Origin: an uncultured Flavobacteriaceae bacterium | GTDB lineage: Bacteria > Bacteroidota > Bacteroidia > Flavobacteriales > Flavobacteriaceae | Assembly (NCBI GenBank): GCA_947487895.1 | Contig: CANKYF010000014.1 | Span: forward strand, 1-64,000 | Length of the DNA stretch: 64,000 bases | Direction of reading: 5' to 3' | Shown: piece after piece, positions 42,710-52,206 of the stretch | Layout: each line of letters starts with the position of its first letter | Position numbering within the stretch: position 1 is the first letter of the stretch | Notes under the pieces: model-generated | Database searches by the model: none | The model's input: the letters and a program-made list of their open reading frames with translations, nothing else | What the model was told of the DNA's origin: nothing | Translations under genes and position numbers: made by a program

Positions 42710-43585
42710 ATGACAATTTTAGACGGTAAAAAAGTTAGTAACGATATTAAAGAAGAAATAGCAGAGCATGTTTCTTCAATGGTTTCTAAAGGAGAAAAAG
42801 TACCTCATCTTGCAGCAATTTTAGTTGGTAGTGATGGTGCAAGTATGACCTATGTGAATGCTAAAGTAAAAGCTTGTGAAAAAATAGGTTTTAATTCTAC
42901 ACTAATTGAATTACCTGAGTATACTTCGGAAGAAGAATTGTTAGAAAAAATTCATGAGTTAAATACTAATGATGATATTGATGGTTTTATAGTACAGTTG
43001 CCTTTACCAGATCAGATAGATGAACAAAAGGTATTAATGGCTGTAGATCCAGATAAAGATGTAGATGGTTTCCATCCTACCAATGTAGGTAAAATGGCTT
43101 TAGATTTACCAACATTTTTGCCAGCAACACCATATGGTATCATGGAACTATTAGAAAGATATCAGGTAGAAACGTCTGGTAAGAATGTAGTGGTAATGGG
43201 CAGAAGTCATATTGTGGGGCGTCCAATGAGTATCTTAATGAGCCAGAAGCGTAAAGCTGGAGACGCTACCGTTACAGTTGTTCATAGTCGTTCTAAAAAC
43301 CTGAAAGAAATTACTCAGGGAGCAGACATTATTGTAGCAGCTATAGGAATCTCTGAGTTTTTAACGGGTGATATGGTAAAAGAAGATGCTGTTGTAATTG
43401 ATGTTGGTATAACAAGAGTACCAGATCAAACTAAAAAAAGTGGTTATAGATTGGCTGGTGATGTAGACTTTGAAAGTGTTAGTAAAAAAGCTAGTTATAT
43501 CACACCAGTTCCAGGAGGTGTAGGACCAATGACGATAGCTATGTTACTTAAAAATACATTATTGGCAAGAGAGCGAAATAAATAA
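42710..43585 (+). CDS. folD: Methylenetetrahydrofolate dehydrogenase / cyclohydrolase FolD
   Basis: A bifunctional one-carbon enzyme interconverting 5,10-methylene-THF, methenyl-THF and 10-formyl-THF with NADP. The 291-residue protein shows the active-site [11 protein letters not shown] (Tyr and Lys), the QLPLPDQID and [15 protein letters not shown] signatures, the nucleotide-binding [11 protein letters not shown] loop and the closing [14 protein letters not shown]. It is downstream of ffh and the four-helix-bundle cassette; in many genomes these neighbours vary, so an operon with ffh is likely but not certain. Confidence 0.96.
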   Translation: MTILDGKKVSNDIKEEIAEHVSSMVSKGEKVPHLAAILVGSDGASMTYVNAKVKACEKIGFNSTLIELPEYTSEEELLEKIHELNTNDDIDGFIVQLPLPDQIDEQKVLMAVDPDKDVDGFHPTNVGKMALDLPTFLPATPYGIMELLERYQVETSGKNVVVMGRSHIVGRPMSILMSQKRKAGDATVTVVHSRSKNLKEITQGADIIVAAIGISEFLTGDMVKEDAVVIDVGITRVPDQTKKSGYRLAGDVDFESVSKKASYITPVPGGVGPMTIAMLLKNTLLARERNK

Positions 43586-43611
43586 ACTTGTTTATCGATT
43601 TTTTATATAAA

Positions 43612-43638
43612 AAAAGCAGTGAAAATTTTCACTGCTTT
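43612..43638. terminator. Bidirectional terminator between folD and the GH71/99-like gene
   Basis: AAAAGCAGTGAAA and TTTCACTGCTTTT form a 13-bp stem with A and T runs on both sides, so it can end both converging transcripts. Confidence 0.85.
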
Positions 43639-43672
43639 TCTGTTTTAGATAATTAATTTGGCTTTAATTATT

Positions 43673-45064
43673 CTACAATTCATTTTGATACAATTCTATA
43701 GCTTGTAATACCATGTTAACACGTTCAATTCTAAGTTCTTTCATATACATGTAACTATTGTCTAACATGGCTTGGATAGTGTCGTTAGAAGCATTTTCTT
43801 TTCTAGATTCATAAAGTCTAGTTGCCGTTAATAAGTCGTCTTCAGTATGTTCAGTACCTGTATACTCTTGTAGCATGGTTAAATATCTAAATCCAAATTG
43901 AGTAGTAGGTTCTACCATAGTACCTTCTCCAAAATCATTCCAAGTAACTATTTGAATAACATCTGCACTTTCAAAACTCGAATTGTTTAACGATTCAACA
44001 AAAGTGAGTCCATCATTTTCGGGGAGTTCCCAGAGATTGATGCCTTCTGTCCAGCCACCATCAACATAAAAACTTTTAAAACCCGGATACGCAGAACCAA
44101 TGGTGATTTCATTGTTTTCAGCATACGTTTGGTAATAATAGTCATGTGCAATTAAATGATCTGGTGCTACCCACAAAAATTCACCTTTAAAATGCTCACT
44201 AAGCGTATGACTCAATCCCCATAAAGAAATTAATGCAGGTTGGTCGTTTACATCAAAAACATTGTAAATAGTATTCCAATCCTCAGCATTATTTAAATGA
44301 TGAGGTCCAAACATTGAAATAATTTTAGAATCATTAATTTTTTGGTAATTAGGACTTGTGAAATACGTGTCTTTAATATACCTAAAATCTGCTTGAGCTC
44401 TGGCTATATGGTTGTTAATGGTGTCAGTAACTTCCATATAAGCTACTCTATCTTCATACATAATGGAGAAATCAAGATCTATATTTTCCAACTCGGTAAT
44501 AAATGTTTCGGTAGCACTTTTCATGAGTCCGAAGTCATGTATGTTTCTACAGCCATACCAGTCAAAAATAACACCATCTATGCCACTTAATTTCATTAGC
44601 AAAAAATGATATTCTTGTAAATCAGGATCAGATGAAGAATAAGGTCCAATTAACGGATTGTAATAAGAAGCAATCTCATTGAGACCATTTTCATCAATAA
44701 TGTCAGGGTTTTTGTTGGCCATAGTCCAATGTTGTCCCCAATAACCATCATGAGGTTTAGACTGAAACCAAGGTAAATAATGAACATAGACTTTCTTTGG
44801 ATTAGATTTGTCTATCTCCATTGCAGGGTCAGTTTTTAACGATAAGTTGTTGTTCTTACCATTTCTAATTAAACTAAGCTCCTCTTTGAGGACTTGTTTA
44901 AGTGTAGAGTCACTATAAACATGTTTGTAGGCGGGTATTTGGTAGTGGGGGCTTTGGGTTGTTTGAGAGTTTGATACATCAACATCTTTTTCACAGGCTA
45001 CAATTAGGCTTAGGGAGAATAGAACTAGTGCTCTACCATTGCGCTTTGTAAAAAAATTAAACAT
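43673..45064 (-). CDS. Glycoside hydrolase family 71/99-like lipoprotein
   Basis: A 463-residue lipoprotein (signal ending IVAC, Cys24). The TIM-barrel start is KVYVHYLPWFQ (about residue 91), and GIDGVIFDWYG (about 161-171) and ITW-type VTWNDFGEGTMVEP (about 373-386, with Asp377 and Glu380) match the catalytic strand of GH71/GH99 enzymes (alpha-1,3-glucanases and endo-alpha-mannosidases). The exact substrate cannot be read. It has no neighbouring polysaccharide-utilisation genes and is convergent with folD. The mature N-terminus (25-85) is a linker. Confidence 0.82.
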   Translation of the reverse strand: MFNFFTKRNGRALVLFSLSLIVACEKDVDVSNSQTTQSPHYQIPAYKHVYSDSTLKQVLKEELSLIRNGKNNNLSLKTDPAMEIDKSNPKKVYVHYLPWFQSKPHDGYWGQHWTMANKNPDIIDENGLNEIASYYNPLIGPYSSSDPDLQEYHFLLMKLSGIDGVIFDWYGCRNIHDFGLMKSATETFITELENIDLDFSIMYEDRVAYMEVTDTINNHIARAQADFRYIKDTYFTSPNYQKINDSKIISMFGPHHLNNAEDWNTIYNVFDVNDQPALISLWGLSHTLSEHFKGEFLWVAPDHLIAHDYYYQTYAENNEITIGSAYPGFKSFYVDGGWTEGINLWELPENDGLTFVESLNNSSFESADVIQIVTWNDFGEGTMVEPTTQFGFRYLTMLQEYTGTEHTEDDLLTATRLYESRKENASNDTIQAMLDNSYMYMKELRIERVNMVLQAIELYQNEL

Positions 45065-45261
45065 GTTATTAGTATTTTCATATCATAAATATAAGGTAAA
45101 ACGCTCTTTTTAAAAAATCTATTAGAGGTTTATGAAACAATTATAGTGCTAAACATTAAAATTAATATAAATTTGAAAGTTGAAATTAATAACGACTTGA
45201 ATTTATAAGCTAATTAACTTAGTTAACTGATAAAATTGTAACTATTATTAGGTGTTTGGTG

Positions 45262-46026
45262 CTAATTTTTTCTTTTTCTGTGTACTAAATTTGGTTTAAA
45301 CTCTTTGGTAGAATTACTTATAAGTTGGGTTAAATCTTCAAATTCAGTTTTAGTAAGCTCTCTGTATTCACCAATTGGTAAGTCTAAGTTAACATTCATA
45401 ATTCTTACCCTTTTTAGTGTTTGAACTTCATAGTTTAAATGATCGCACATTCTACGTATTTGTCTGTTTAGTCCTTGAGTAAGAATGATTTTAAAGGTTT
45501 TAGTATTTGTTTTTTTTACAACACAAGGTTTAGTTGTTTGCTTTAATTCATCTAAATAAATGCCTTTAGACATACGTTCAACAAAGGTTTGTGAAATAGG
45601 TTTGTCTACAGTAACAACATATTCTTTTTCATGATTGTTACTAGCTCTTAGAATTTTATTTACAATGTCACCATCATCAGTAAGCAAAATTAAGCCTTCA
45701 CTTGGTTTATCTAACCTTCCAATAGGGAATATGCGTTTATGGTAGCCTATAAAGTCAATGATATTATCTTTTTCAACACGTGTATCTGTAGTACAAACAA
45801 TACCAACAGGCTTATTAAATGCTAAATAAACAAATGGTGTTTTAGTGTTTTTAATAAGTTCACCATCAACATATACCTTATCTTCTGGAGATAATTTAGT
45901 GCCTTTTTCAGGTATTATACCATTTATGGTAACTCTGCCTGCTTCAATAAGTTTATCGGCTTCTCTACGGGAACAATAACCAACTTCACTAAGATATTTG
46001 TTGATACGTTTTAAAGGTTCATTCAT
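45262..46026 (-). CDS. rluF: Pseudouridine synthase, RsuA/RluB/RluE/RluF family (RluF-type)
   Basis: This enzyme converts a uridine in rRNA (23S U2604 in the E. coli RluF case) or tRNA to pseudouridine. The 254-residue protein has an S4 RNA-binding domain (about 7-50, LKRINKYLSEVGYCSRREAD) and the catalytic domain with Asp106 in GRLDKPSEGL, plus the family C-terminal GLNRQIRRMC. It is the last gene of a six-gene minus-strand operon. RluF is the best fit by the KPVGIVCTTD segment, but RluB/RluE cannot be fully excluded. Confidence 0.88.
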   Translation of the reverse strand: MNEPLKRINKYLSEVGYCSRREADKLIEAGRVTINGIIPEKGTKLSPEDKVYVDGELIKNTKTPFVYLAFNKPVGIVCTTDTRVEKDNIIDFIGYHKRIFPIGRLDKPSEGLILLTDDGDIVNKILRASNNHEKEYVVTVDKPISQTFVERMSKGIYLDELKQTTKPCVVKKTNTKTFKIILTQGLNRQIRRMCDHLNYEVQTLKRVRIMNVNLDLPIGEYRELTKTEFEDLTQLISNSTKEFKPNLVHRKRKN

Positions 46027-46044
46027 AATGCAAAAGTAAGCATC

Positions 46045-46872
46045 TTATTTGTCTAAAAACTCTAAAATATTTTTAGTTACAGAAGTATCGTTTAAAGAAT
46101 GCCCAAAACCTTCAGTTGAAATTAATTTACTGTTTTTAAAATTCCTGTAAATGAGTTTAGCATCAGAATAAGGTATAATCATATCTTTTACATCATGAAT
46201 AATTAATCCTTCAGCTTCAATATCTTTTGAGAATTTTGAGGTTGAAAATTCACTAGGAACTGCACCAAATTTTTTAAGAATTACTTTATTAAGGTGTTTT
46301 TCAATTTTTTTATTGTAACCTAGAAGCTTAATATAATTTTTTAGTATAGTTTCAAATTCAGATGGAGCCCCAAGTAAAACCATTTTTCGCAATGAGTCTA
46401 ATTGGTGTTTCTGTTGAAAAAATACTGATGCCATACCTCCAACAGAATGCCCAATGATAACTTCTGGTTGATACTTTTTAGCAACAACATTTATAAATTC
46501 TGAATACAACAATGCATTGAATAATTCACTACCTGAAGCACCATGTGCAGGTGCGTCTAAGGCTATAATATTAAACCCTTCTTCAATAAAATGCTTTATT
46601 TTGTTTTTCCAACGCGTAGCGTTACTTTCCCAACCATGTACTAGAAGTATGGTGGTTTTATGACCTTTCCAATGATAGGTTGCGATATTAAAATCTTCGT
46701 ATTTTAAAAACTCTTGTTTGGCTGATTGTAAAAAAGAAATTTGTTTAGGCTTCAATTTGCCTTTTCTGGGTTTTGAAAAAATATGTAATGCCTTGTTTGC
46801 TGCATAATTACCCGAAACATAGCTTAATACATTTAAATAGGTGCCAATAAGTTTTATTATGAATTTTTCCAT
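46045..46872 (-). CDS. Alpha/beta hydrolase
   Basis: A 275-residue alpha/beta-hydrolase fold enzyme. The oxyanion strand LLVHGWESN (about 77-85) and nucleophile elbow GHSVGG with Ser143 are clear; the acid is probably the Asp in VKDMIIPYSDAK (about residue 230) and His258 in GFGHSLND closes the triad. The first 30 residues are hydrophobic-rich and could act as an anchor but do not form a clean signal. The substrate is unknown (esterase, lipase or similar). Three bases separate it from the upstream cupin gene in the same operon. Confidence 0.85.
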   Translation of the reverse strand: MEKFIIKLIGTYLNVLSYVSGNYAANKALHIFSKPRKGKLKPKQISFLQSAKQEFLKYEDFNIATYHWKGHKTTILLVHGWESNATRWKNKIKHFIEEGFNIIALDAPAHGASGSELFNALLYSEFINVVAKKYQPEVIIGHSVGGMASVFFQQKHQLDSLRKMVLLGAPSEFETILKNYIKLLGYNKKIEKHLNKVILKKFGAVPSEFSTSKFSKDIEAEGLIIHDVKDMIIPYSDAKLIYRNFKNSKLISTEGFGHSLNDTSVTKNILEFLDK

Positions 46873-46875
46873 AAA

Positions 46876-47238
46876 CTAATCTTCTCTATGTACTTTGTCT
46901 ATAGAAAATGCTGGTGTACAAATAGCAATATATTCACAGGTTTCTTTAAACGGATTAGAATATTGAACTCTAGTGTTCTTTTCAATTTTAATAGATTGAC
47001 CAGCTTCTAAAATTACTATTTCGTCATCAATAATAAATTGTTTTTTGCCTTTTATTATAAACGTAAATTCATCAAATTCTGGGGTTTGAAAAGGTTCACT
47101 CCAACCAGAAGGCGCTTTCATATGTGCAATACTTATTTGAGCATCTCCTGTACTGGCTAGCCCAAAATGTTCCTTTATGGACTTTCCATCATTAGTTGGT
47201 ACAACAAAAGGATTATTTTGAATGGTGAATTTTTTCAT
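46876..47238 (-). CDS. Cupin-fold protein
   Basis: A 120-residue single-domain cupin. The beta-barrel motifs are visible as EPFQTPEFDEFTFIIKGKKQ (motif 1-like, lacking the usual HxH) and the later GQSIKIEKNTRVQYSNPF (motif 2). The metal-binding histidines of many cupins are not present, so it may bind a ligand rather than act as an enzyme. It lies between the alpha/beta hydrolase and the small lipoprotein genes in the operon. Confidence 0.8.
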   Translation of the reverse strand: MKKFTIQNNPFVVPTNDGKSIKEHFGLASTGDAQISIAHMKAPSGWSEPFQTPEFDEFTFIIKGKKQFIIDDEIVILEAGQSIKIEKNTRVQYSNPFKETCEYIAICTPAFSIDKVHRED

Positions 47239-47246
47239 CAGAAATG

Positions 47247-47804
47247 TTAGTTATTCCATATTAAGAAAAAATACTTGATTTTAGCATTATCAGGAATATG
47301 TGTCTCTTCAAATTTTAAATCTAAATCAAAACGTAAATTAGCGGGCAATTCTTTTTTATCTATTACAAAACTGGCATTAATTTCTCTAACAGATATAGCT
47401 ATTGAATTGATTAAATTATCAATTTTAGAAATTTTATAAGCGGTATTAATATCTTTAAAAGTACTTAACATTGAAATGCCTTTAGCAGTTTTATATTGTG
47501 GATCAATAATTTGAATACTCTGTATTACTGACGTTGAATCCAGAACATTTTCTGGTGTTAACACCAATTTCTTTTCTCCAGTTTTTTTGAAAATTTCAAT
47601 GTTATTGATGCTACCAGCAAACTCATCTCCACTTATGTATTTTGAGATTGAATCTATTGTGAAAATGGTTTTTAGATCTTTGACCTGTGTTGAATCTGTT
47701 AGTAAGCCAACATGTTGTTTAGAGATTTCAAAAGGGTCTTGTTGTTTTTTACAACTCGCCAGTAAAAGACTTACTATTGTAAGGGTTAAAATTGTATTTC
47801 GCAT
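47247..47804 (-). CDS. Small lipoprotein of unknown function
   Basis: A 185-residue lipoprotein (signal ending LLLASC, Cys18) of no family I recognise. Residues about 40-75 (TIFTIDSISKYISGDEFAGS) look like a strand-helix unit, and the C-terminal half is mixed beta with FLIWNN at the end. It sits two bases downstream of the PhyH-like gene and 8 bases upstream of the cupin gene. Periplasmic or outer membrane location is inferred from the lipid signal. Confidence 0.7.
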   Translation of the reverse strand: MRNTILTLTIVSLLLASCKKQQDPFEISKQHVGLLTDSTQVKDLKTIFTIDSISKYISGDEFAGSINNIEIFKKTGEKKLVLTPENVLDSTSVIQSIQIIDPQYKTAKGISMLSTFKDINTAYKISKIDNLINSIAISVREINASFVIDKKELPANLRFDLDLKFEETHIPDNAKIKYFFLIWNN

Positions 47805-47806
47805 AG

Positions 47807-48541
47807 TTATTTTTTAAATATTTTATTGTTTGGGTAAGCCGTTAATTCTATATGTAAAGGCAAATTAGTTGGATCTCTAAATTTTAATATTTCAGGGTTA
47901 TTATCGCAAAATATAATATCTAGAGAAAATCTATCATTACCATAAATGCCTCTATGGATCATGTTTGCCGAAAAAATTAATAAATCAGATCTATTAAGTT
48001 CAATTAATTTACCTCTACTAAGAGCATCACTTTGTGTTTTATCATTCAATGAATTTCTAACGTTATACTCTTCAATAGAGTCCCATTCTCTATGTGTTTT
48101 AGGTATTAATTCTATCCCAGATTCTTTTTTGAAAGGTATTCTAAAATGAACTACATTTTGAGTTTTTATAGCTTTTTTTTGAGCGTCTTCACTCAACCCA
48201 GTATATTGAATATCTCTATGCCAATAGTTTGATTGATTTGAGTTTTTAGGATCGAAAAAAAGCTGTGTGTTTAAAAATTTAGGATCATTAAATGTGATTA
48301 GGTTTACAATCTTGTCTTGAGAAATAAAATTGAAAAGTGTGTTCTTTTCGTAGGTACTCAAGTGCTTAGATGACGTAAGGCTATGACTATTAATAGCACC
48401 TTTTAAATAATCTTGAGAACGCTCTTTTAACCAAAGTTCATGAAATTTAGTTAAAATAGGCTCAATTTGTAATAGCTCCTCTTCTTTGAAAAAGTTTGGG
48501 TGGTAACTAAAACCGTGTTCAATATAGTTTTCAACGTTCAT
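47807..48541 (-). CDS. Phytanoyl-CoA dioxygenase (PhyH) family Fe(II)/2-oxoglutarate oxygenase
   Basis: A 244-residue oxygenase. The iron facial triad is His108 and Asp110 in NYWHRDIQ and the distal His196 in NMIHRGIYG; Arg204 in DRFSL should bind 2-oxoglutarate. Such enzymes hydroxylate small molecules or carrier-bound acyl groups; the substrate cannot be told. It lies between the HerA-like ATPase gene (12-base gap) and the small lipoprotein gene (2-base gap). Confidence 0.88.
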   Translation of the reverse strand: MNVENYIEHGFSYHPNFFKEEELLQIEPILTKFHELWLKERSQDYLKGAINSHSLTSSKHLSTYEKNTLFNFISQDKIVNLITFNDPKFLNTQLFFDPKNSNQSNYWHRDIQYTGLSEDAQKKAIKTQNVVHFRIPFKKESGIELIPKTHREWDSIEEYNVRNSLNDKTQSDALSRGKLIELNRSDLLIFSANMIHRGIYGNDRFSLDIIFCDNNPEILKFRDPTNLPLHIELTAYPNNKIFKK

Positions 48542-48553
48542 TTAGTGTGTTAA

Positions 48554-50101
48554 CTATTTCTTTAAGACTTTAGTTAGTATTCCAAATACACTTCTTATAA
48601 AAGTAGCACTGGTTAAAACTTTTACTACTGGGTTCATTCTAGTACTTTTTCGTCTACTTGAATTACTTCTAGATTTTTTCTTTGCTTCTGCCTTTTTTAA
48701 AGCTTCTTGTTCTTTTTTAGCTTTTTCCTTGGCTTCGTCAGCTTGCGCTTTTTTAATTTTTTTATTTAGGAGTTCATAGGCACTTTCTCTATCAACGTCT
48801 TTGTTGTATTTTTTTGTGAGTTTAGATTGAGAAAGTAGCGTGTTTAATTCAGCATCAGTTAAAATATCCATTCTACTCATTGGTGCACGCATCATGGTCG
48901 CTGCTAATGGCGTAGGGCGTCCTTTTTCATCAAGTGCAGATACTAGTGCTTCTCCAATGCCTAAAGAAGTTAATACTTCAGTAGTGTCATAATATTCAGA
49001 GTCTGGATAGTTTTGAGCTGTTAATTTAATGGCTTTTCTATCTTTTGCTGTAAACGCTCTTAAAGCATGTTGTACTTTTAAACCTAGCTGACTCAATACC
49101 TCTTCTGGAACGTCTGTCGGATTTTGTGTTACAAAATATAAGCCAACGCCTTTACTTCTAATGAGTTTTACAATGCTTTCAATCTGATTTAAAAGTGCTT
49201 TAGACGCTTCATCAAAAATTAAATGTGCCTCATCAATAAACATGATAAGTTCAGGTCTATCAGAATCACCTTGTTCTGGGAAGGTGGAATAAATTTCAGC
49301 TAATAAACTCAGCATAAACGTTGAAAATAGTTTTGGTCTATCTTGTATATCAGTTAATCTAATAATGTTTATATAACCACGACCGTTATCATCAACTCTT
49401 AATAAGTCATCTACTTCAAAAGAGGTTTCACCAAAAAATAAATCGGCACCTTGTTGTTCTAATTCTACAATTTTTCTCAAAATAGAACCTGTTGAAGCTG
49501 TAGAAATTCGTCCATAAGCTTCAGTAAATTCTTTTTTACCTTCTTGAGTGGCGTATTGAAGGATCTTTTTAAAATCTTTTAAATCTAGTAATGGCAATTC
49601 GTTATCATCACAATATTGAAAAATGACTGCAACTATTCCGCTTTGCGTTTCAGATAAATCTAAGATTCTAGATAATAATACAGGGCCAAATTCACTAATA
49701 GTAGCTCTTAACCTAACACCATCTTGTTCAGATAAGGTTAAAACTTCAACAGGGAAAGATTTGGCTTCAAACGGTAAACCAATCTTCTCATGACGTTCAT
49801 CAATTTTAGGGTGCCCAGGACTTGGTTGCGCAATACCACTTAAGTCTCCTTTTATATCCATTAAGAGTACAGGAATACCTTTGTCGCTTAAATTTTCAGC
49901 TAAAACTTGTAACGATTTTGTTTTTCCAGTACCAGTAGCTCCAGCAATTAAACCATGACGGTTCATAGTTTTTAAAGGTATTTTTACATGAGCTCCCGTA
50001 ACAGTTTCACCATTTAACATAGCTGATCCAATGGGTATATAATCGCCTTTAGTTGTGTTGCCTTCAGTAATGTAATTAAAAAACGTTTCCTTGGTATCCA
50101 T
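48554..50101 (-). CDS. HerA-like ATPase of the DUF853 (YjgR) family
   Basis: A 515-residue ATPase. The Walker A motif GATGTGKT is at residues 54-61, preceded by the family HGLIAGATG; DIKGDLSGIAQPSPGH follows, and the Walker B strand LIMFIDEAHLIF lies near residue 290. GLYFVTQNPTDVPEEVLSQL near residue 335 is another family mark. The C-terminal 85 residues are a Lys/Ala/Glu-rich coil with a basic tail. Function of the family is not settled; HerA relatives translocate DNA. It is the first gene of a six-gene operon (to the pseudouridine synthase). Confidence 0.9.
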   Translation of the reverse strand: MDTKETFFNYITEGNTTKGDYIPIGSAMLNGETVTGAHVKIPLKTMNRHGLIAGATGTGKTKSLQVLAENLSDKGIPVLLMDIKGDLSGIAQPSPGHPKIDERHEKIGLPFEAKSFPVEVLTLSEQDGVRLRATISEFGPVLLSRILDLSETQSGIVAVIFQYCDDNELPLLDLKDFKKILQYATQEGKKEFTEAYGRISTASTGSILRKIVELEQQGADLFFGETSFEVDDLLRVDDNGRGYINIIRLTDIQDRPKLFSTFMLSLLAEIYSTFPEQGDSDRPELIMFIDEAHLIFDEASKALLNQIESIVKLIRSKGVGLYFVTQNPTDVPEEVLSQLGLKVQHALRAFTAKDRKAIKLTAQNYPDSEYYDTTEVLTSLGIGEALVSALDEKGRPTPLAATMMRAPMSRMDILTDAELNTLLSQSKLTKKYNKDVDRESAYELLNKKIKKAQADEAKEKAKKEQEALKKAEAKKKSRSNSSRRKSTRMNPVVKVLTSATFIRSVFGILTKVLKK

Positions 50102-50189
50102 ACTTAGTAATTTTGCATAAAAATAGCCATTCCTGTATTAAATTCAACAAACAATAAAATAAAACAATCAACAATTGCGAAGCTTGTAG

Positions 50190-50197
50190 TATCTTTG
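50190..50197 (+). promoter_or_regulatory. Possible -7 element of queE
   Basis: TATCTTTG matches TANNTTTG and lies only 7 bases upstream of the queE ATG, which would give a very short or leaderless message. No convincing -33 element is seen at the right spacing. Confidence 0.4.
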
Positions 50198-50204
50198 CAG
50201 ACTT

Positions 50205-50834
50205 ATGAATAAAGACATTAAAGAGTTAGTAGATAGAGGTGAGATGCTTCCGTTAATGGAAGAATTTTATACTATTCAGGGTGAAGGCTACTATAAAGGT
50301 ACGGCAGCTTATTTTGTGCGTATTGGAGGTTGCGATGTTGGATGTCATTGGTGTGATGTTAAAGAAAGTTGGAATGCAGATTTGCATCCACCAACAGAAA
50401 CATCAAAAATTGTTGAAAATGCTAAAAAATATAGCGATACCATTGTGGTAACAGGTGGTGAGCCTTTAACTTGGGATATGACAGATTTAACCAATAAATT
50501 GAAAAATGTTGGCTTAAAAACACATATTGAAACCTCTGGCGCTTATAAACTTACTGGAGCATGGGATTGGATTTGTTTATCTCCTAAAAAAATGAAATTA
50601 CCAACCGATGAGGTTTGTAAAGCAGCAGATGAACTTAAGGTGATTGTTTATAATAAAGACGATTTGCGCTTCGCGGAAGAACAAGCTGCAAAAGTGAACA
50701 AAGATTGTATTTTATATCTACAACCTGAATGGAGTAAACGCGATACAGTAATTCCTTTAATTGTTGATTATGTGATGCAAAATCCTAAGTGGAAAGTATC
50801 TCTGCAGACTCATAAGTATTTGAATATACCATAG
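50205..50834 (+). CDS. queE: 7-carboxy-7-deazaguanine synthase QueE
   Basis: A radical SAM enzyme that converts 6-carboxy-tetrahydropterin to 7-carboxy-7-deazaguanine, a step to preQ0 and queuosine. The 209-residue protein carries the iron-sulfur cluster motif C-x3-C-x2-C (Cys43, Cys47, Cys50 in GGCDVGCHWCDVK) preceded by FYTIQGEGYY, and the SAM-binding VVTGGEPL strand. It is a single gene, divergent from the HerA-like operon and convergent with the histidine kinase gene with one base between stop codons. The other queuosine genes are not in the window. Confidence 0.95.
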   Translation: MNKDIKELVDRGEMLPLMEEFYTIQGEGYYKGTAAYFVRIGGCDVGCHWCDVKESWNADLHPPTETSKIVENAKKYSDTIVVTGGEPLTWDMTDLTNKLKNVGLKTHIETSGAYKLTGAWDWICLSPKKMKLPTDEVCKAADELKVIVYNKDDLRFAEEQAAKVNKDCILYLQPEWSKRDTVIPLIVDYVMQNPKWKVSLQTHKYLNIP

Positions 50835-50835
50835 T

Positions 50836-52206
50836 TTAATTATTGAAAATTAAACTAATAGAGGTCCCTTTATTTTCAAGGCTATTTACCTGAATTTTAC
50901 CACTGTGGAGCAGCATAATCTGTTTGGTTAAACTTAAGCCAATACCACTTCCCGTTTTTTTAGTGGTGAAAAACGGAATGAAAATTTTATCTAATAGATC
51001 TTCAGGAATACCTTTACCATTATCGGTTAACTTAATGGTGTGTCCGTTAGTACTTTTATTTGCTGAAAGCACAATTTTTGGTTGCTCAACATCTTTACAA
51101 GCTTCAACAGCATTTAATATTAAATTAATTAAAACTTGTTCAATAAGGTTCACATCTATTTTAATATGATATTCGGCATTTTCTGTTTGAGTAATAAAGG
51201 AGATGTTTTTGTTTTCTAATGAAGGAAGCATTAATGTTTTAATACTCTCAAAAAGTTCTTTAATACTAATTTTACTAGTATTTAGTGTAGTTATTTTATT
51301 TAAACTTCTATACGTTTTTGCAAACCTTAATAATCCCTCACTTCGTTTTTTTATGCTTTCTATACCAATTTTTAAATCTTCAATATCTATAGGGTTGTCT
51401 TTAGGGTTTTTAGAGTTTAATTCAACCTTTTGTTGTAACGTATCTGCTAACGATGAAATTGGGGCAATAGAATTCATGATTTCATGAGTCATAACACTCA
51501 ACAGTTTTTTCCAAGCTTCAGATTCATTTTTATTTAAAGTATCATCTATATTTTGAAGAACAATTAGTTTGAATGATTCGTCTTTTATTTCGAATACAGA
51601 GCTAGAAATAAGCAATTTTGTTTTTTCTTTATTGATATCTACTGAAATATTAGTTTCGTTTGAATGGTTATCTAAAAATATGGCTTCGTAAAGACCAAAG
51701 TTTCTTTTTTCAACAAAATTGATGTTTTTTAGAGAGGGGATGTTCAATATTTTTTTCAAAGAATCATTCACCCAAAGTACATTACCAGATGACGTGTTGT
51801 AAGCTATAATCCCTGTGTTTATTAACTCTAATATTTTTTTAAGATATAAATGTTGCGCTTCTTTTTCGTAATTAATTTGAACGATGGTTTTATTTACCTC
51901 ATTAAAATGTTTGTGTAAAATTCTAATGTCTTCACTACCTGATGTTTCATTAAAATGACGTGAAAAGTCGCGGTATTTTATGGATTCAAAAAAATCATCC
52001 ATTTCATAAAATCGTTTTAAAATGAATTTATAAAGATTTAAAACCGATAGAATTGTGATAACAATAAGCGCAAAAATTATGATGCTTATAAAAGGAAAAT
52101 TTACACTTGAATTTAATTTTGAAATAGAAAAAGCCAGAGCAGTTAAAACAAGAAATAAAATAACAACTCTTAATAATAAAGCTATTTTATATTTTTTATA
52201 AGTCAT
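50836..52206 (-). CDS. Sensor histidine kinase, NtrY-like
   Basis: A 456-residue two-helix membrane kinase. Membrane segments lie at about 10-29 and 36-57, with almost no periplasmic domain between them, then a HAMP-like linker, a PAS domain (about 115-225), the phospho-acceptor His241 in [13 protein letters not shown], and the ATPase domain with N-box [16 protein letters not shown] and [12 protein letters not shown]. Its start overlaps the response regulator stop by 11 bases. With so little outside domain it may sense membrane or cytoplasmic conditions. It should phosphorylate the sigma-54 activator encoded just upstream. Confidence 0.92.
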   Translation of the reverse strand: MTYKKYKIALLLRVVILFLVLTALAFSISKLNSSVNFPFISIIIFALIVITILSVLNLYKFILKRFYEMDDFFESIKYRDFSRHFNETSGSEDIRILHKHFNEVNKTIVQINYEKEAQHLYLKKILELINTGIIAYNTSSGNVLWVNDSLKKILNIPSLKNINFVEKRNFGLYEAIFLDNHSNETNISVDINKEKTKLLISSSVFEIKDESFKLIVLQNIDDTLNKNESEAWKKLLSVMTHEIMNSIAPISSLADTLQQKVELNSKNPKDNPIDIEDLKIGIESIKKRSEGLLRFAKTYRSLNKITTLNTSKISIKELFESIKTLMLPSLENKNISFITQTENAEYHIKIDVNLIEQVLINLILNAVEACKDVEQPKIVLSANKSTNGHTIKLTDNGKGIPEDLLDKIFIPFFTTKKTGSGIGLSLTKQIMLLHSGKIQVNSLENKGTSISLIFNN